23,232 nt of DNA from Blastocladiella britannica (taxonomy: Eukaryota > Blastocladiomycota > Blastocladiomycetes > Blastocladiales > Blastocladiaceae). The stretch is from NCBI GenBank assembly GCA_025349905.2, contig MU624802.1, positions 1 to 23,232 of the forward strand, written 5' to 3'. The notes under the pieces are model-generated. The model saw only the letters and a program-made list of their open reading frames with translations, was not told the DNA's origin and ran no database searches. Positions within the stretch are counted from its first letter, which is position 1. The number at the start of each line of letters is the position of its first letter. Shown one piece after another: positions 8,420 to 18,225 of the stretch. The position numbers were made by a program, and so were the translations under genes.

Positions 8420-9883
8420 TTAAGGGGTATCGACGACAGCAGAAAGCAAAGAAGCACTCACGGCCCGCTCGTGCGTCCACCCGTCCGGCCCCGGGCGATA
8501 CCCATCCTGCAAGCACCGGTCGACGAATGGCGCGATCTTGTTCCGAGACCCCATGTTCACGTACGCGCGCACCACCATCCCGACCGCGTAGTCGTGGAGC
8601 GCCGGAGCCCCCGGAATCGTCGCCCATAACCGCTCGATCGCCACCTCGGCGTCAGAGCGCGACACGGCACCAGCAACGGCCCGGGCGGCATGACTGCGCA
8701 TCGCTGCCGCGTACGGCTGGTATTGCACGCGCGCGGTGCCCGAAAGGCGCATGCACGCGCGGCCGTACGCATCTAGCACCGCAGCGACGCGCGCAGTGTC
8801 GCCGCGAGTCATCAGAGACCGGACTACCAGGTCGGTTGACAGCGAAAAGGTCGGGCGGCGCCGCGCAAGCTGCATTTCGGTGTCTAGGTGGGCCAGGGCT
8901 AGCGGCAAGTCGCCGTCGGCGAGCGCTAGGCGTACGCGCACGCCGCATACCTCGGCAGTCGTGCCGTGGTCACCATCATCAGGAAGCGCGTCAATGATCG
9001 CCCGGGCGCGGCCCACGTTACCAGCGGCCAGCTCCATCGACGCCATGGCCGCAGCGGTGCTGGCGACGCGTCGCGGAGGATCCCCATCGTTTGAGGATGC
9101 GGCCAAGTACTCGGCGTACATGGCTCGTGCGCGCTCTAGCCCCTTCTCGCCGTCAGGATCGGCAGGATCACCTTTGGCTCGTCGCGCCAATGCCTGCCGC
9201 CCAATCGCGGTCATAGCCACCGGCAAAAAAGTCCATTGCGGAACTCCTAGTGCCGCCGCGTACGGTCCCGCGCGGCCCACCACGTCATCGTAGCGCCCCG
9301 CCCGCCGTAGCGCCGTCAGAACCGACGCGTACGCGTTCATCAGCCTCGGTGTCGGAGCTTCTTCGGTGGACAGGGTGGTCAGGTGTGCCAACGCCGAGTC
9401 GGCCACGTCCAGCTGGTTGCTCTGGCACGCGCGGTCCACCAGGCGCATGTATTGATTCGGGGCATCACTACCAGAGAGCGTGGCCAAGAGTAAGGACGCT
9501 GCACGCGTGTCGGTGGCGGCCGGCTTGCGTCGCAGCAGCGCGTCGACTAGGGTCAGAGTGGTCGAGGCCGGTACGGAAGCGTTGGACTCGACCAGACGCC
9601 GATAGTCCTCGAGGGCGGCGCGTGGGCGGTGGGTATGGCAGTGGTGCAGTAGGCGCGCGTGGAGGGTTGCGGGTTGTTCATTCGTTGCTGCTGGTTGCAG
9701 GTTCGGTGGTGGTGGTGGGCCAAGTAGCGCGTTTAGTGCGTCCAAATGTGGTCGTAATGGTGGTGGTGGTGGTGGGCTGTTGTGATAGCGCATGGGAGCG
9801 GCGGTCATGATTGTCGCAGCACTCCTCCATCGCAAGGTACGCGCAGCTGCTCCAGTTCCAGTCCATGCCAGCATGGTCTTCAT
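8420..9883 (-). CDS. predicted mitochondrial helical-repeat (PPR/TPR-like) protein
   Basis: A single long exon gives 487 aa from the ATG at 9883 (an alternative ATG at 9874 gives 484). The frame is open a further 15 codons up to 9928, but that start would leave only 29 bp to the CSN2 start on the other strand. It would also bury the Arg/Ala-rich presequence-like N-terminus (it contains TGTGAAARTLRWRSAATIM), so the shorter start is preferred. A Pro-run follows, then tandem helical pairs such as NAYASVLTALRRAGRYDDVV and RVAAVLDAYGRACMRLSG, about the size of PPR or TPR units. No canonical motif is strong enough to settle which. A mitochondrial RNA-related role is the commonest for such proteins, but that is inference. 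A GTGAGT near the 3' end (8456-8461, rightward coordinates) was considered as a donor and not used. Confidence 0.6.
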   Translation of the reverse strand: MKTMLAWTGTGAAARTLRWRSAATIMTAAPMRYHNSPPPPPPLRPHLDALNALLGPPPPPNLQPAATNEQPATLHARLLHHCHTHRPRAALEDYRRLVESNASVPASTTLTLVDALLRRKPAATDTRAASLLLATLSGSDAPNQYMRLVDRACQSNQLDVADSALAHLTTLSTEEAPTPRLMNAYASVLTALRRAGRYDDVVGRAGPYAAALGVPQWTFLPVAMTAIGRQALARRAKGDPADPDGEKGLERARAMYAEYLAASSNDGDPPRRVASTAAAMASMELAAGNVGRARAIIDALPDDGDHGTTAEVCGVRVRLALADGDLPLALAHLDTEMQLARRRPTFSLSTDLVVRSLMTRGDTARVAAVLDAYGRACMRLSGTARVQYQPYAAAMRSHAARAVAGAVSRSDAEVAIERLWATIPGAPALHDYAVGMVVRAYVNMGSRNKIAPFVDRCLQDGYRPGPDGWTHERAVSASLLSAVVDTP

Positions 9884-9957
9884 TTCTTTGATATTTTTTC
9901 CAATCTCTTTCCAATCGAAAGCGACCAAATCGGCCCAGCGTCACATAACTTCATAAC
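9884..9957. promoter_or_regulatory. 74-bp divergent promoter/leader region
   Basis: The helical-repeat gene (leftward) and CSN2 (rightward) start only 74 bp apart using the preferred ATGs. Both 5' UTRs and any promoter elements must lie here or overlap the coding parts. The segment is A/T-richer than its flanks. No TATA element is obvious. Confidence 0.45.
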
Positions 9958-11745
9958 ATGTCCGACTACGAAGACAACTGGGATGGTACGAGCTCGTCAT
10001 CAATACCTCATCCGTATATTGGCTCACCCATGTAACGCTAATATAACAGAGGAGGACGACGGCGATCTCATGTACGAGTCGGTATGATAGTGACCCATAA
10101 AACAATTATACACTCCTCACACGCACACAATGGAACAGGACGACGACCAGCAAATGGATGAGGACATGGACGTCGAGAATCTGTACTACACCGCCAAGGG
10201 CATGGTCGACGACGATCTGGATGCGGCCCTCGACATGTTCACCAAGGTCATTGACAATGAGCCCGAGCCTGGCAAATGGTATTCATATTTGACTTTATTA
10301 TCTTTTGAGGTACTCGAACTAAAAAATACATGATAAAAGGTCCTTCAAGGCCCGCAAACAGCAGTTCAAGCTGGCTTTCAAGGCCGGCCGGTACCAAGCC
10401 GCCATTGAGCGGTACACGCAGCTACTGGCGATCGCCGCCACCGCCGTGTCGCGCAACGATGCCGAAAAGTCCATCAACAACATGCTGGATCTGGTCTCGG
10501 GCACGTCGGTCGCGGCGACGCGAGCGCGCGCGACCCCAGCGGGGCCCGCAGACCTGGCGATCCTCGAGCAAATCTACTCGTCGACGCTGGCGGCCCTGGA
10601 ACAAATGCGCAACGACCGGCTGGTGCTCCGGGCCAACCTCAAGCTGGCAAAGTTGTACCTGGACCGCGACGAGTACCCGCGCCTGGCACGCGTGATCCGC
10701 GCCATGCACGCGGCCGTCGAGCGCGGGGCCGGTGGGTCGGCTACCGATGGTGGGGGCTCATCTTCTGGTGGTGGGGCTGATGAGGCGGCTCGCCGGGGGA
10801 CACAGATGCTCGAGATTTACGCGCTCGAGATCCAAATGTACTCGCGCACCAAGGAATCGCAGAAGCTCAAGGAACTGTACCACCAGTGCTTGGCCATCAA
10901 GTCGGCGATCCCGAGTCCGCGTATCATGGGCATCATTCGCGAGTGTGGAGGCAAGATGTACATGTCTGAGGGTATGTTATCTTTATTTTCTTTTGTACAT
11001 GAATGAGCTGACAAGAGGATGCCACAGAAAACTGGTCCGAGGCCAACTCGGCTTTCTTCGAGTCGTTTAAAAACTACGACGACGCCGGATCCCCACAGCG
11101 GATTGCGGTGCTCAAGTACTTGGTGCTGGCCAACATGTTGTCGCAGTCGCAAATCAATCCGTTTGACTCGCAAGAGGCCAAGTCATACAAGTCGGATCCG
11201 GAGATTGTGGCTATGACCGATCTGGTGGCCGCGTACCAGCACCGGGACATTAAGGCCTTTGAAAAGATTCTCAAGAGTATGTCGTCCATTTCTTTTATGT
11301 GTTTGGCTCAATCTCATACCTTTTATGTACAGAAAACAAGAGCGCCATCATGGAAGACCCATTCATTCGCGAGTACATTGACGAAGTGCTGCGGTCGATC
11401 CGCATGGCGGTGATTGTGACCCTGGTGCAGCCGTACACGCGACTGACGATCCAGTACCTGGCCGACCACCTCAACATCACCGCCGACCAAGTGGAGCCGC
11501 TGCTCGTCACCCTGATTTTGGATGAGCGGATTGACGCCAAGATCGACCAGGCATCGGGCACGTTGGAGCTGTTCCATGCGGCGCCATCGACAGCGTCGGG
11601 CGGCGCGGCGGCGATGCTGGCGCAGCAAGAGGACGCGGTGGCGATTCCCAAGTCGCTGTACGCGGTGGTCGAGGAGTGGGCCACGCAGCTCGAGGCCGTC
11701 AATGGCGTGGTGGTCGGCAAGCTGTCGGCTCATTTGGTGCATTAA
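9958..11745 (+). CDS. CSN2: COP9 signalosome subunit 2 (CSN2)
   Basis: Exons are 9958-9985, 10050-10081, 10139-10278, 10340-10971, 11028-11276 and 11333-11745, giving 497 aa. Introns are 56-64 nt. The first two exons (28 and 32 nt) encode an acidic N-terminus (MSDYEDNWD then [11 protein letters not shown]), followed by [10 protein letters not shown], the helical-repeat arm ([18 protein letters not shown]), [31 protein letters not shown] and NPFDSQEAK, all hallmark CSN2 stretches. A C-terminal PCI/winged-helix part follows ([16 protein letters not shown], then [17 protein letters not shown]). CSN2 is a scaffold of the signalosome that removes NEDD8 from cullins. It is about 50 residues longer than human CSN2, mainly through an Ala/Arg-rich insert near 10500 and a Gly/Ser-rich loop near 10725-10790. 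Its stop lies 15 bp from the stop of the convergent next gene. Confidence 0.93.
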
Positions 11746-11760
11746 ATAATGTTACATTTT

Positions 11761-12681
11761 TCAGGTATTGGAGGATGAGGAGCCGACCCACGACGTGACG
11801 ATCGAGACAAACTCGGCCGGCCGCTCGGCATGCGGCCAGTGCCCGCACCCGTCCATGGTGGCAACTTGTGCCTGCGGGAACATGCGCGCCAGGGCCGGCA
11901 GGTGCGCGTCGGGCAAGTACCCGGACCGGCCGCCGCGCACAAACAGCGTCGGGCCCGCGTACACGACACTCGTGTCAGCAGCCGTGGTCGGGAGCGTGAA
12001 GTCCCACATGTCGGCCACAAACTCCCTGAGGGCCGGAATGTTGATGCGCGACCGCAACGCAGTCCCGTCACCGTTGGCAACCAGGTTGGTGAGCAAGAAC
12101 GCGCGAATGGCTGGGTCCGATACGCCATGTGCGGCCAGGTACGTGTCGGCGTCGCGGCGGCGGGTGGCGCCGAGCCGTTCCGCACCGGCAAGCGCCTCCA
12201 GGTACCCGGCCATGGTGTTGGCGCCGGCGGGTGCGGCCACGGGGGACACGTCGACCACCACCAGCTGCGCGACCGACTCGGGATGGGTTGCGGCTGCAAG
12301 CATGGCCACGCGGCCGCCCATCGAGTGGCCGATTAGGACAGCAGCACCATTATTACCAACGGGCAATTCTGAAGCAAGCGTGGCCAGAACATCGTCGGCC
12401 ATGGCTGCATAAGACATGAACGGCGAGTGCGGCGACGCGCCGTGGTTGCGCAGGTCCACGGGTAGCACGGGACGCTGTGCGGCAGTGGCAAGGGATTTGC
12501 TGACCGACCGCCAGTTTTGCTTGCTGCCGTACAGGCCAGGCAGAATCACGACGGGTGTTGCTGTTGGTGTTGGTGGCGAAGGCGGCAGGTACACGTCCGA
12601 GGCCAGCGTCAAGGTCGACATCAAGACGCATCGTGCTGCATGAGGCGTCAGCAGCGGGAGTGACCAGCATTTGGCCAGCAT
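11761..12681 (-). CDS. alpha/beta hydrolase, ABHD11-like, probably mitochondrial
   Basis: A single exon gives 306 aa from the ATG at 12681. The frame is open upstream to an ATG at 12795 (344 aa), and a later ATG at 12621 is also possible. The 12681 start gives a short, basic, hydroxylated N-terminus (MLAKCWSLPLLTPHAARCVL) like a mitochondrial presequence, and a length close to human ABHD11 (315). Family marks: ILPGLYGSKQNW (oxyanion loop), VDLRNHGASPHS, MSYAAMADDV, the nucleophile elbow GHSMGG with Ser120, VVDVSPV, and the terminal DGCGHWPHAERP with catalytic His281. Fungal and animal members are mitochondrial esterases/lipases. The usual His of the HG oxyanion motif is Pro here. It diverges from the MAPKKK gene and converges on CSN2. 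Confidence 0.85.
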   Translation of the reverse strand: MLAKCWSLPLLTPHAARCVLMSTLTLASDVYLPPSPPTPTATPVVILPGLYGSKQNWRSVSKSLATAAQRPVLPVDLRNHGASPHSPFMSYAAMADDVLATLASELPVGNNGAAVLIGHSMGGRVAMLAAATHPESVAQLVVVDVSPVAAPAGANTMAGYLEALAGAERLGATRRRDADTYLAAHGVSDPAIRAFLLTNLVANGDGTALRSRINIPALREFVADMWDFTLPTTAADTSVVYAGPTLFVRGGRSGYLPDAHLPALARMFPQAQVATMDGCGHWPHAERPAEFVSIVTSWVGSSSSNT

Positions 12682-12910
12682 TTTTTGGTGAATTCCAGGC
12701 GCCAAAGACCATTCGTTGTCCGCATTTCCCAGTAGCTGCCAGGGACCGGCGACTGGTGACCGGCAACGGAGGAATAAATGCATATATGCGCGCACTCTCG
12801 TTGCTCTCTGTCATCCCATTTCAACTTGACCTCTTCCACGTACTTGGCCTTGATCGGTCGTTATTTCTTTTTTTCTTCTTCAAACGCACAAACGACCATC
12901 TACAGAACCA
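12682..12910. promoter_or_regulatory. divergent promoter region with palindromic TATA-like core
   Basis: 229 bp separate the ABHD11-like start (leftward) from the MAPKKK start (rightward). It holds a perfect 10-bp palindrome GCATATATGC at 12780-12789 that would read as a TATA box in either direction, about 90 bp upstream of the hydrolase start and 120 bp upstream of the kinase start. A T-rich tract lies at 12864-12884. The promoter role is inferred. Confidence 0.4.
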
Positions 12911-15900
12911 ATGTATCCCGACTTGGCCAGCCCGCCCCCACGCCGGCCGCTGCCTCCGGGCCTCGACTCGGCCATCTCCCTCTCGCCCGCGTCCGTTGTC
13001 GGCACCCCCGCACTCACTACTGCGTCGATCCTGGCCCCGATCCCAGCATTAACCCGCTTGGCTCGTGGACCTCCACCACCGCCGCCTCCGCCGCCACCAC
13101 CTGCACAGTCGCCGTCGCTCAAAATCCGCAGCAGCTGGATCGCAATGCTCGAGTCAGTGCTGACCGGTGACATTCTGCGACGAGAGACTCAGCGGTATTT
13201 CTTTATCTCGTAATACCCTTCGAGAGTATACTTCATACACTGATCACCCTGAAACACATGAGTGAAATAGACTCTTCTCCATGTCGTCATGGACAGAGCC
13301 CGACTTCAAGTTCGAGCTGTGGCTGGCGGTGCGCGGTGTCTGTCGTGGCCACAGTATCGCCGAGGAACGCGCCTTGGTGGACTCGATGCGCCTCAACGTA
13401 CCCGACGCCCTTGCCCGCGTCCTCGCCTTCAGGGCCGACCCCACCGCCTCACGACTGGCTCTCCGAACCGCTGTCGCCGACCAATTAGCTGCCGTTGCTG
13501 CCATGCGCGACTTGTACCCGACCGATCGCGCATTGCGTGCTGACCAGCCGCTGTACGACGCACCAGTCACCCAGGCCAAGATCGACGTGCTGCAAGCCTG
13601 GGGAAATTTGCACGATGAGCTCGACCTGGTGATGCGCGTGTTTAGCGTCTGGACCGGCGATATTCGCGCGCTGGTGGCATCGGCGTCGCCTACCTCGACG
13701 GCGGCGATTGAGACGGCTTCGGTCGCGGCCGCTGCGACAGTCGTTTCGCGGAGTCCGGATCCGTCAGCGCCAATGACGATAGGAGAGCGCATCGCAGATG
13801 GACCGATCGACCCTTCTTCTCTTTCTTCCAGCTCCCGGCCCGCCCCTTCCTCCCCTACTACTACGACCGCCGCACCAGCAAGGAGCAGTCCAACCCCAAC
13901 GACAGCCGGTGATGATGAGCGCGCAAACAGCCCCGAGACACGGCGACCCATCACCACCCTTGAGGCGCTGCTGCGGGAGCGCGATCCGCACAGCCCACTG
14001 GAGCGCCGATTTGTGCACGAACTGCCCCAGTATCTACGACGTCTCAAAGCCACCGTGCTCCTGTATTCGGACCAGTTTGTCGCCCTGGGGTTGGCCGTCG
14101 ATTTCGAATCCATCAGCGTCCTGGGCCAGCTGTCGCTGCGGATCGCATCCGAAATCAACCGCATCCGCTTGAGTTATGCCTCGAGCTCGCAATTCACCAC
14201 TACCGCCGCACTCGACCAGACCTTTCACGACACCAAGTTGACGCTGGTCATTGGCCATCGGATTTGGCAAGGTATTTTATCAATATGTTTCGTGCATGAG
14301 CGTTTTTATCATGATCACTCACCTTGAAAAATGGTGAAGAATTCGTCGAGTTTATTCAGCCCCACCCGGGATGGTCGGTCGAGCACACGTGCGCGCCAAC
14401 TTTGGTGCACGACCTGGCCAAGCTGATCGAGCTGTACTTCCAACTCCTGGAGATGCTTCTCACGTCCGAGGAGAACCGCTCCAAGGAGCTCGAAATGCTC
14501 GACTTGGAGTGGACGTTTTGCTGCAACCTGATGCGCACCGCGCACCTGGTCTATGGTCTCGATGTGACCATCGTGGTCTCATTCTGCAAGTTGTTGCAGC
14601 ACCGGTTCGAGATGCTGCGCGAGCAGTTCGCCGAAGCAGTGCGCGGCACCGCATCCCTCGAGCGGGTGCTAGACGCCCTCAAGCTTCGGTCGCGACATGC
14701 GAAAAACTTTTTCCGGCTGATTGGGCACCATATCCTGCGCGCACGGACGATCCCAGTCATGGACCCGGCTCTGAGTGCTGCTGCAGATTCGGATGATGGT
14801 TACGGTGGCGGCGACGGGGACGATGCCGACGCAGCCATGGAAGCGGCGCTGGCGCGGTTCACGCACGGGCTGTTTCAGGCCGGGTACACGGTACAGGCGC
14901 GGCTGCACGGCCACGTGTACGCGTTCACGCGGTCGGCGCAGCTGGACATGACGCGATTCCTGTGCGCTCTACCGTGCGATCCGGCCGTGCAGGCCGCCAA
15001 CCACGCGGTGGTGCTGGTGCACTGGCCCAATGCCCCTGCGGTGCTCCACTCGGTCCCGGTCGTGGAAAGCTCGGTAGATGAGACCCCTAACGGAGTGAAA
15101 AAGGTCAGTTCGCCCGTGTCCTTTGACGCGGCGACAGTCTTTCCGCCGCCTTTGTCGCCGTCGGAACTCCCGGGCCGCGCGGTTCTGGTCGCATCGTCGG
15201 CCGAGACACTGCCCTCGGTGTACGCGGACGCGATGGCGGAGCTGGCGGCAGTCCTTGGTTCGCACTTTGACGCGTGTGCGGTTGCAGCCGCTGAAGCCGC
15301 CCATTTACACGGAATCGCAAGTCCGCGGGAACGCGAGGGCGCCAGCAGCGCCACCATGTACGGCGGGTCGCACGACTCGGGCCTCGGCGCCCAGTCGTTT
15401 CTGCCGCTCGGGTCGCCCGTGTCTCGGTCGGGGGTTTCGGTCGCATTGTGCGTCCAGCACGCGTACGACCAGCTCCAGACCACCATTTCACGATACGCCT
15501 TCTCGCTTCTCAACGGAACCGACTTGATTCACTGTCAGCAGCAGCAGCGGAACCTGAGCTTGCTGGCGCCCGTCAAATGGTGCGACGATGCCGCCCTCGA
15601 AATGCTGTACGCCTACGCGTCCGATTTCTCGCTGCGGTTTTCACGGCTTGTCATGTCCCCGCGGCGGCTACTGCACCGATTGTTGCTGGTACCTTTCTAA
15701 TTTTTCCTTTTTTAAAGGGGATGTGGTCTCATCATCTTGATTTACTAGTTCACAACCGACTGGATCCGATTCACGAACCGGACGTACGTGCAGCACCAGC
15801 AGGGCAAACCCAACCGCAAGACGTTCCGATGGGCGCTTTTGGCACTCGAGTTTACCTTGAGCGTGTGCCGGCGTGGTGGCATTGTTCCCGATGCCGAATT

Positions 15901-17824
15901 CCTCACCCAAGACGCGGCGTTGGATCTGGCCGCGGCGGACCAATCAAAACGGGACGACCTTCACCGCAAACCATTGCTGTACTCGACCCCAATAGCAACA
16001 TCGGGATCACATCACGCGTGCACGGCCTCGGCAACCAGCTCGCCGGCGCGCGGGGATCAGCGGCCAGGGTTGGGCGGTCTTCTTGCAAGCACCACATCAG
16101 GGGAGGTGGCGGCCGCGCAACCGGATGCGAGCGTCGTCTCTCTGTTGTCGGCTGCCGAGTTTCAAGCACTGCGCGTGGCAGTGGGCCAGTGCATGTCGCT
16201 GCTGATATCCCATTTCGAGTCGTTTTCGCCGCAACTGTCGTACCCAGAGATGGCTCCCGGGCTATCGCCCATGAACGCCGAGCAGTTTCTTGGCAACGCG
16301 CGCGCCAAGATCGACGTCATTGAGCAGCAGCGCGCCGATTGGATGCAGTCGGCGCGGCTGGTGGGGCATGTTTTGGAACGAGCGGCAGGCGAGCGGTCGC
16401 TGGCGAGCCTCTCGTCGTCGGCCAGCTCGGTGTCGATGCGGTGGCAGCACGGAAAGTACCTGGGCGGTGGGACGTACGGGTCGGTGTTTATGGGTGTCAA
16501 CCTCACTACGGGCGAGTTGCTGGCGGTGAAAGAGATCCGGATCGCGGATAACGCCAACTTTGAGTCGCTCAAGGCTATGGTCACGGCCGAAATGAGAGTC
16601 ATGGAGAAGCTCTCGCATCCGAACGGTACTTTTTTTTTGTATTTATTTTTCTGGATGGGTCGGAATGCTCACTGGTATCGCAATACAGTTGTCGAGTATT
16701 ACGGCATCGAAGTCCATCGCGACAAGGTCTATTTGTACGTCGTTTTGCCTTCCCCCGTAATGTTCCAATGTGGATCTGACCAACAAAATGAAAAAAGGTT
16801 CATGGAGTACTGTCCGAACGGGACGCTCTCCTCGCTGCTGGACGAGGGCGGGCTTGAGGAAAACGTTGTGCAGCGCATTGCATTTCAAATTGTCCAAGGG
16901 CTCGCGTACTTGCACTCGGCCAAAATCGTGCACCGCGACATTAAACCTGATGTACTTATATCCCTTCATCATTCACTTCACAAAAAAGACTCACCAATAG
17001 CATATGACAGAACATCTTGCTTGATCAAGCGGGGAATGTCAAGCTGGTTGATTTTGGGGCTGCCAAACTGCTCACCAACAAGCTCACCATTGCATCACAA
17101 GAACCGGGGGCCATGTCGTTGATTGGGACGCCCAACTATTTGGCACCCGTACGATAGCTACTTCATTGTTTTTCTTATCTGTCATTGACAAATGAACTAA
17201 AATACAGGAAGTCATCGTTGGCGCCAGTGGCGGTCGCGTTGGATCGCAGGACATTTACTCTCTCGGCTGCGTGGTCTACGAGCTGCTGACGGGCAAAGGT
17301 AACCACATCTCATCGTTTCAAAAAATGGCACGTCACTAACTCCATAAACTAAAAAAATAGCTCCATGGGCACACTTGGACAACCAATGGGCCATCATCTA
17401 CCACGCGGCGGTCGGTCCGCCCGTGATCCCCGACACGATCGGCGCGTCCCCCGCCGCCCTCAGCTTCATTCGCGCGTGCCTGCAAACCAAGGCCGCCGAC
17501 CGGCCCCTCGCCACCGAACTGTTATCGCACCCGTTCCTGGCGCCGCTCACCAGCCAGGCAGCAGCCGCCGCCGCAGCAGCAGCGTGTCCGGGCCCGCTCG
17601 GATCAAGGCCGGGTAACTCGTCTGTTTCGTCGTCATCGCCATCGTCCTCGGGAGCCGCTAACCGGCCGAGCTTGCACCGGTACTTTACATCGCTTCAACC
17701 ACAACCAGCGGCGGCGTCGCCGGGTCGGGCAAGTGGGTCGGGACCGCGCGCGAACAACAACGAGTCGATGGGAGCACCTCCGCCGACCAAGTCGCTCTCG
17801 GCGTCGTCGGAACGGTGGTGGTGA
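12911..17824 (+). CDS. Ssk2/Wis4-type MAP kinase kinase kinase (HOG/stress pathway)
   Basis: Nine exons: 12911-13194, 13271-14271, 14340-15688, 15749-16625, 16689-16734, 16798-16951, 17011-17148, 17208-17298 and 17361-17824, giving 1467 aa. Introns are 59-76 nt. The N-terminus has a long Pro run, then SWIAMLESVLTGDILRRETQ, the segment typical of fungal Ssk2-group kinases, and a long helical regulatory region (WSVEHTCAPTLVHDLAKLIE and similar). The kinase domain begins near residue 1110: GGGTYG loop, Lys1139 in LAVKEI, MEYCPNGTLSSLL, HRDIKPDN with Asp1233, DFG at 1251-1253, GTPNYLAPEV, YSLGCVVYELLTG and APWAHLDNQWAIIYH. These match the MAPKKK that phosphorylates the Hog1-pathway MAPKK. A Ser/Pro/Ala-rich tail of about 100 residues follows. 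The kinase domain is spread over exons 4-9, the regulatory part over only a few large exons. Confidence 0.92.
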
Positions 17825-18225
17825 TCAACGGGGAACTAAGAACTGGCCGTTTTTCTTATTGTGTACATATCCACACTCTTATATAATTGTATATATACAT
17901 TATTATTTTCATAGCTGGGGCAGGGAAGTGTGGATCCGGGATATATCAACCAAATCCAGTGCTTAACAAGTCAGAATGCATATTTCTTAGCCGACATGTA
18001 CGCCGTTAGAAGATAGCCATTTCTTCTGTGTGGATCATATCAGGACAAGTGAAGGATCGACCAGGTACCTTTGGTCTCCATCGGATTATTCGCCATTGCG
18101 AGGTATGACGTGCTTGATCTACGAATGGGAAACGAAACGGATTCTCTTTCAACTCACAACAACTAACAACAAGCCCACAGTGGTATGCCCTGCCAGCCCG
18201 TGCAACGACAAGGGCAACAACGACA
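17825..18225. other. intergenic, AT-rich 3' end and ATM1 upstream region
   Basis: 400 bp between the MAPKKK stop and the ATM1-like start. 17860-17920 is very AT-rich with repeated TATA-like steps (tatataattgtatatatac) and is likely the 3' UTR and poly(A) region. The right half holds no convincing exon and should contain the ATM1 promoter; 18150-18180 is an A/C-rich leader. No RNA gene seen. Confidence 0.4.

Noticed and set aside
8456..8461. GTGAGT (minus strand) near the end of the helical-repeat gene as a splice donor
   Set aside because: A at +4 is unlike nearly all introns here, no suitable acceptor follows within 56-76 nt, and the unspliced frame ends normally at 8420.
12795..12795. Upstream ATG at 12795 as the start of the ABHD11-like gene
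   Set aside because: It would add 38 residues with no presequence character, pass through the TATA-like palindrome at 12780-12789, and exceed the family length; the ATG at 12681 gives a better leader.
16991..17000. Alternative acceptor (CCAATAG) in MAPKKK intron 6
   Set aside because: It lies 10 nt before the used acceptor and would shift the kinase out of frame just before the conserved NILLD segment.
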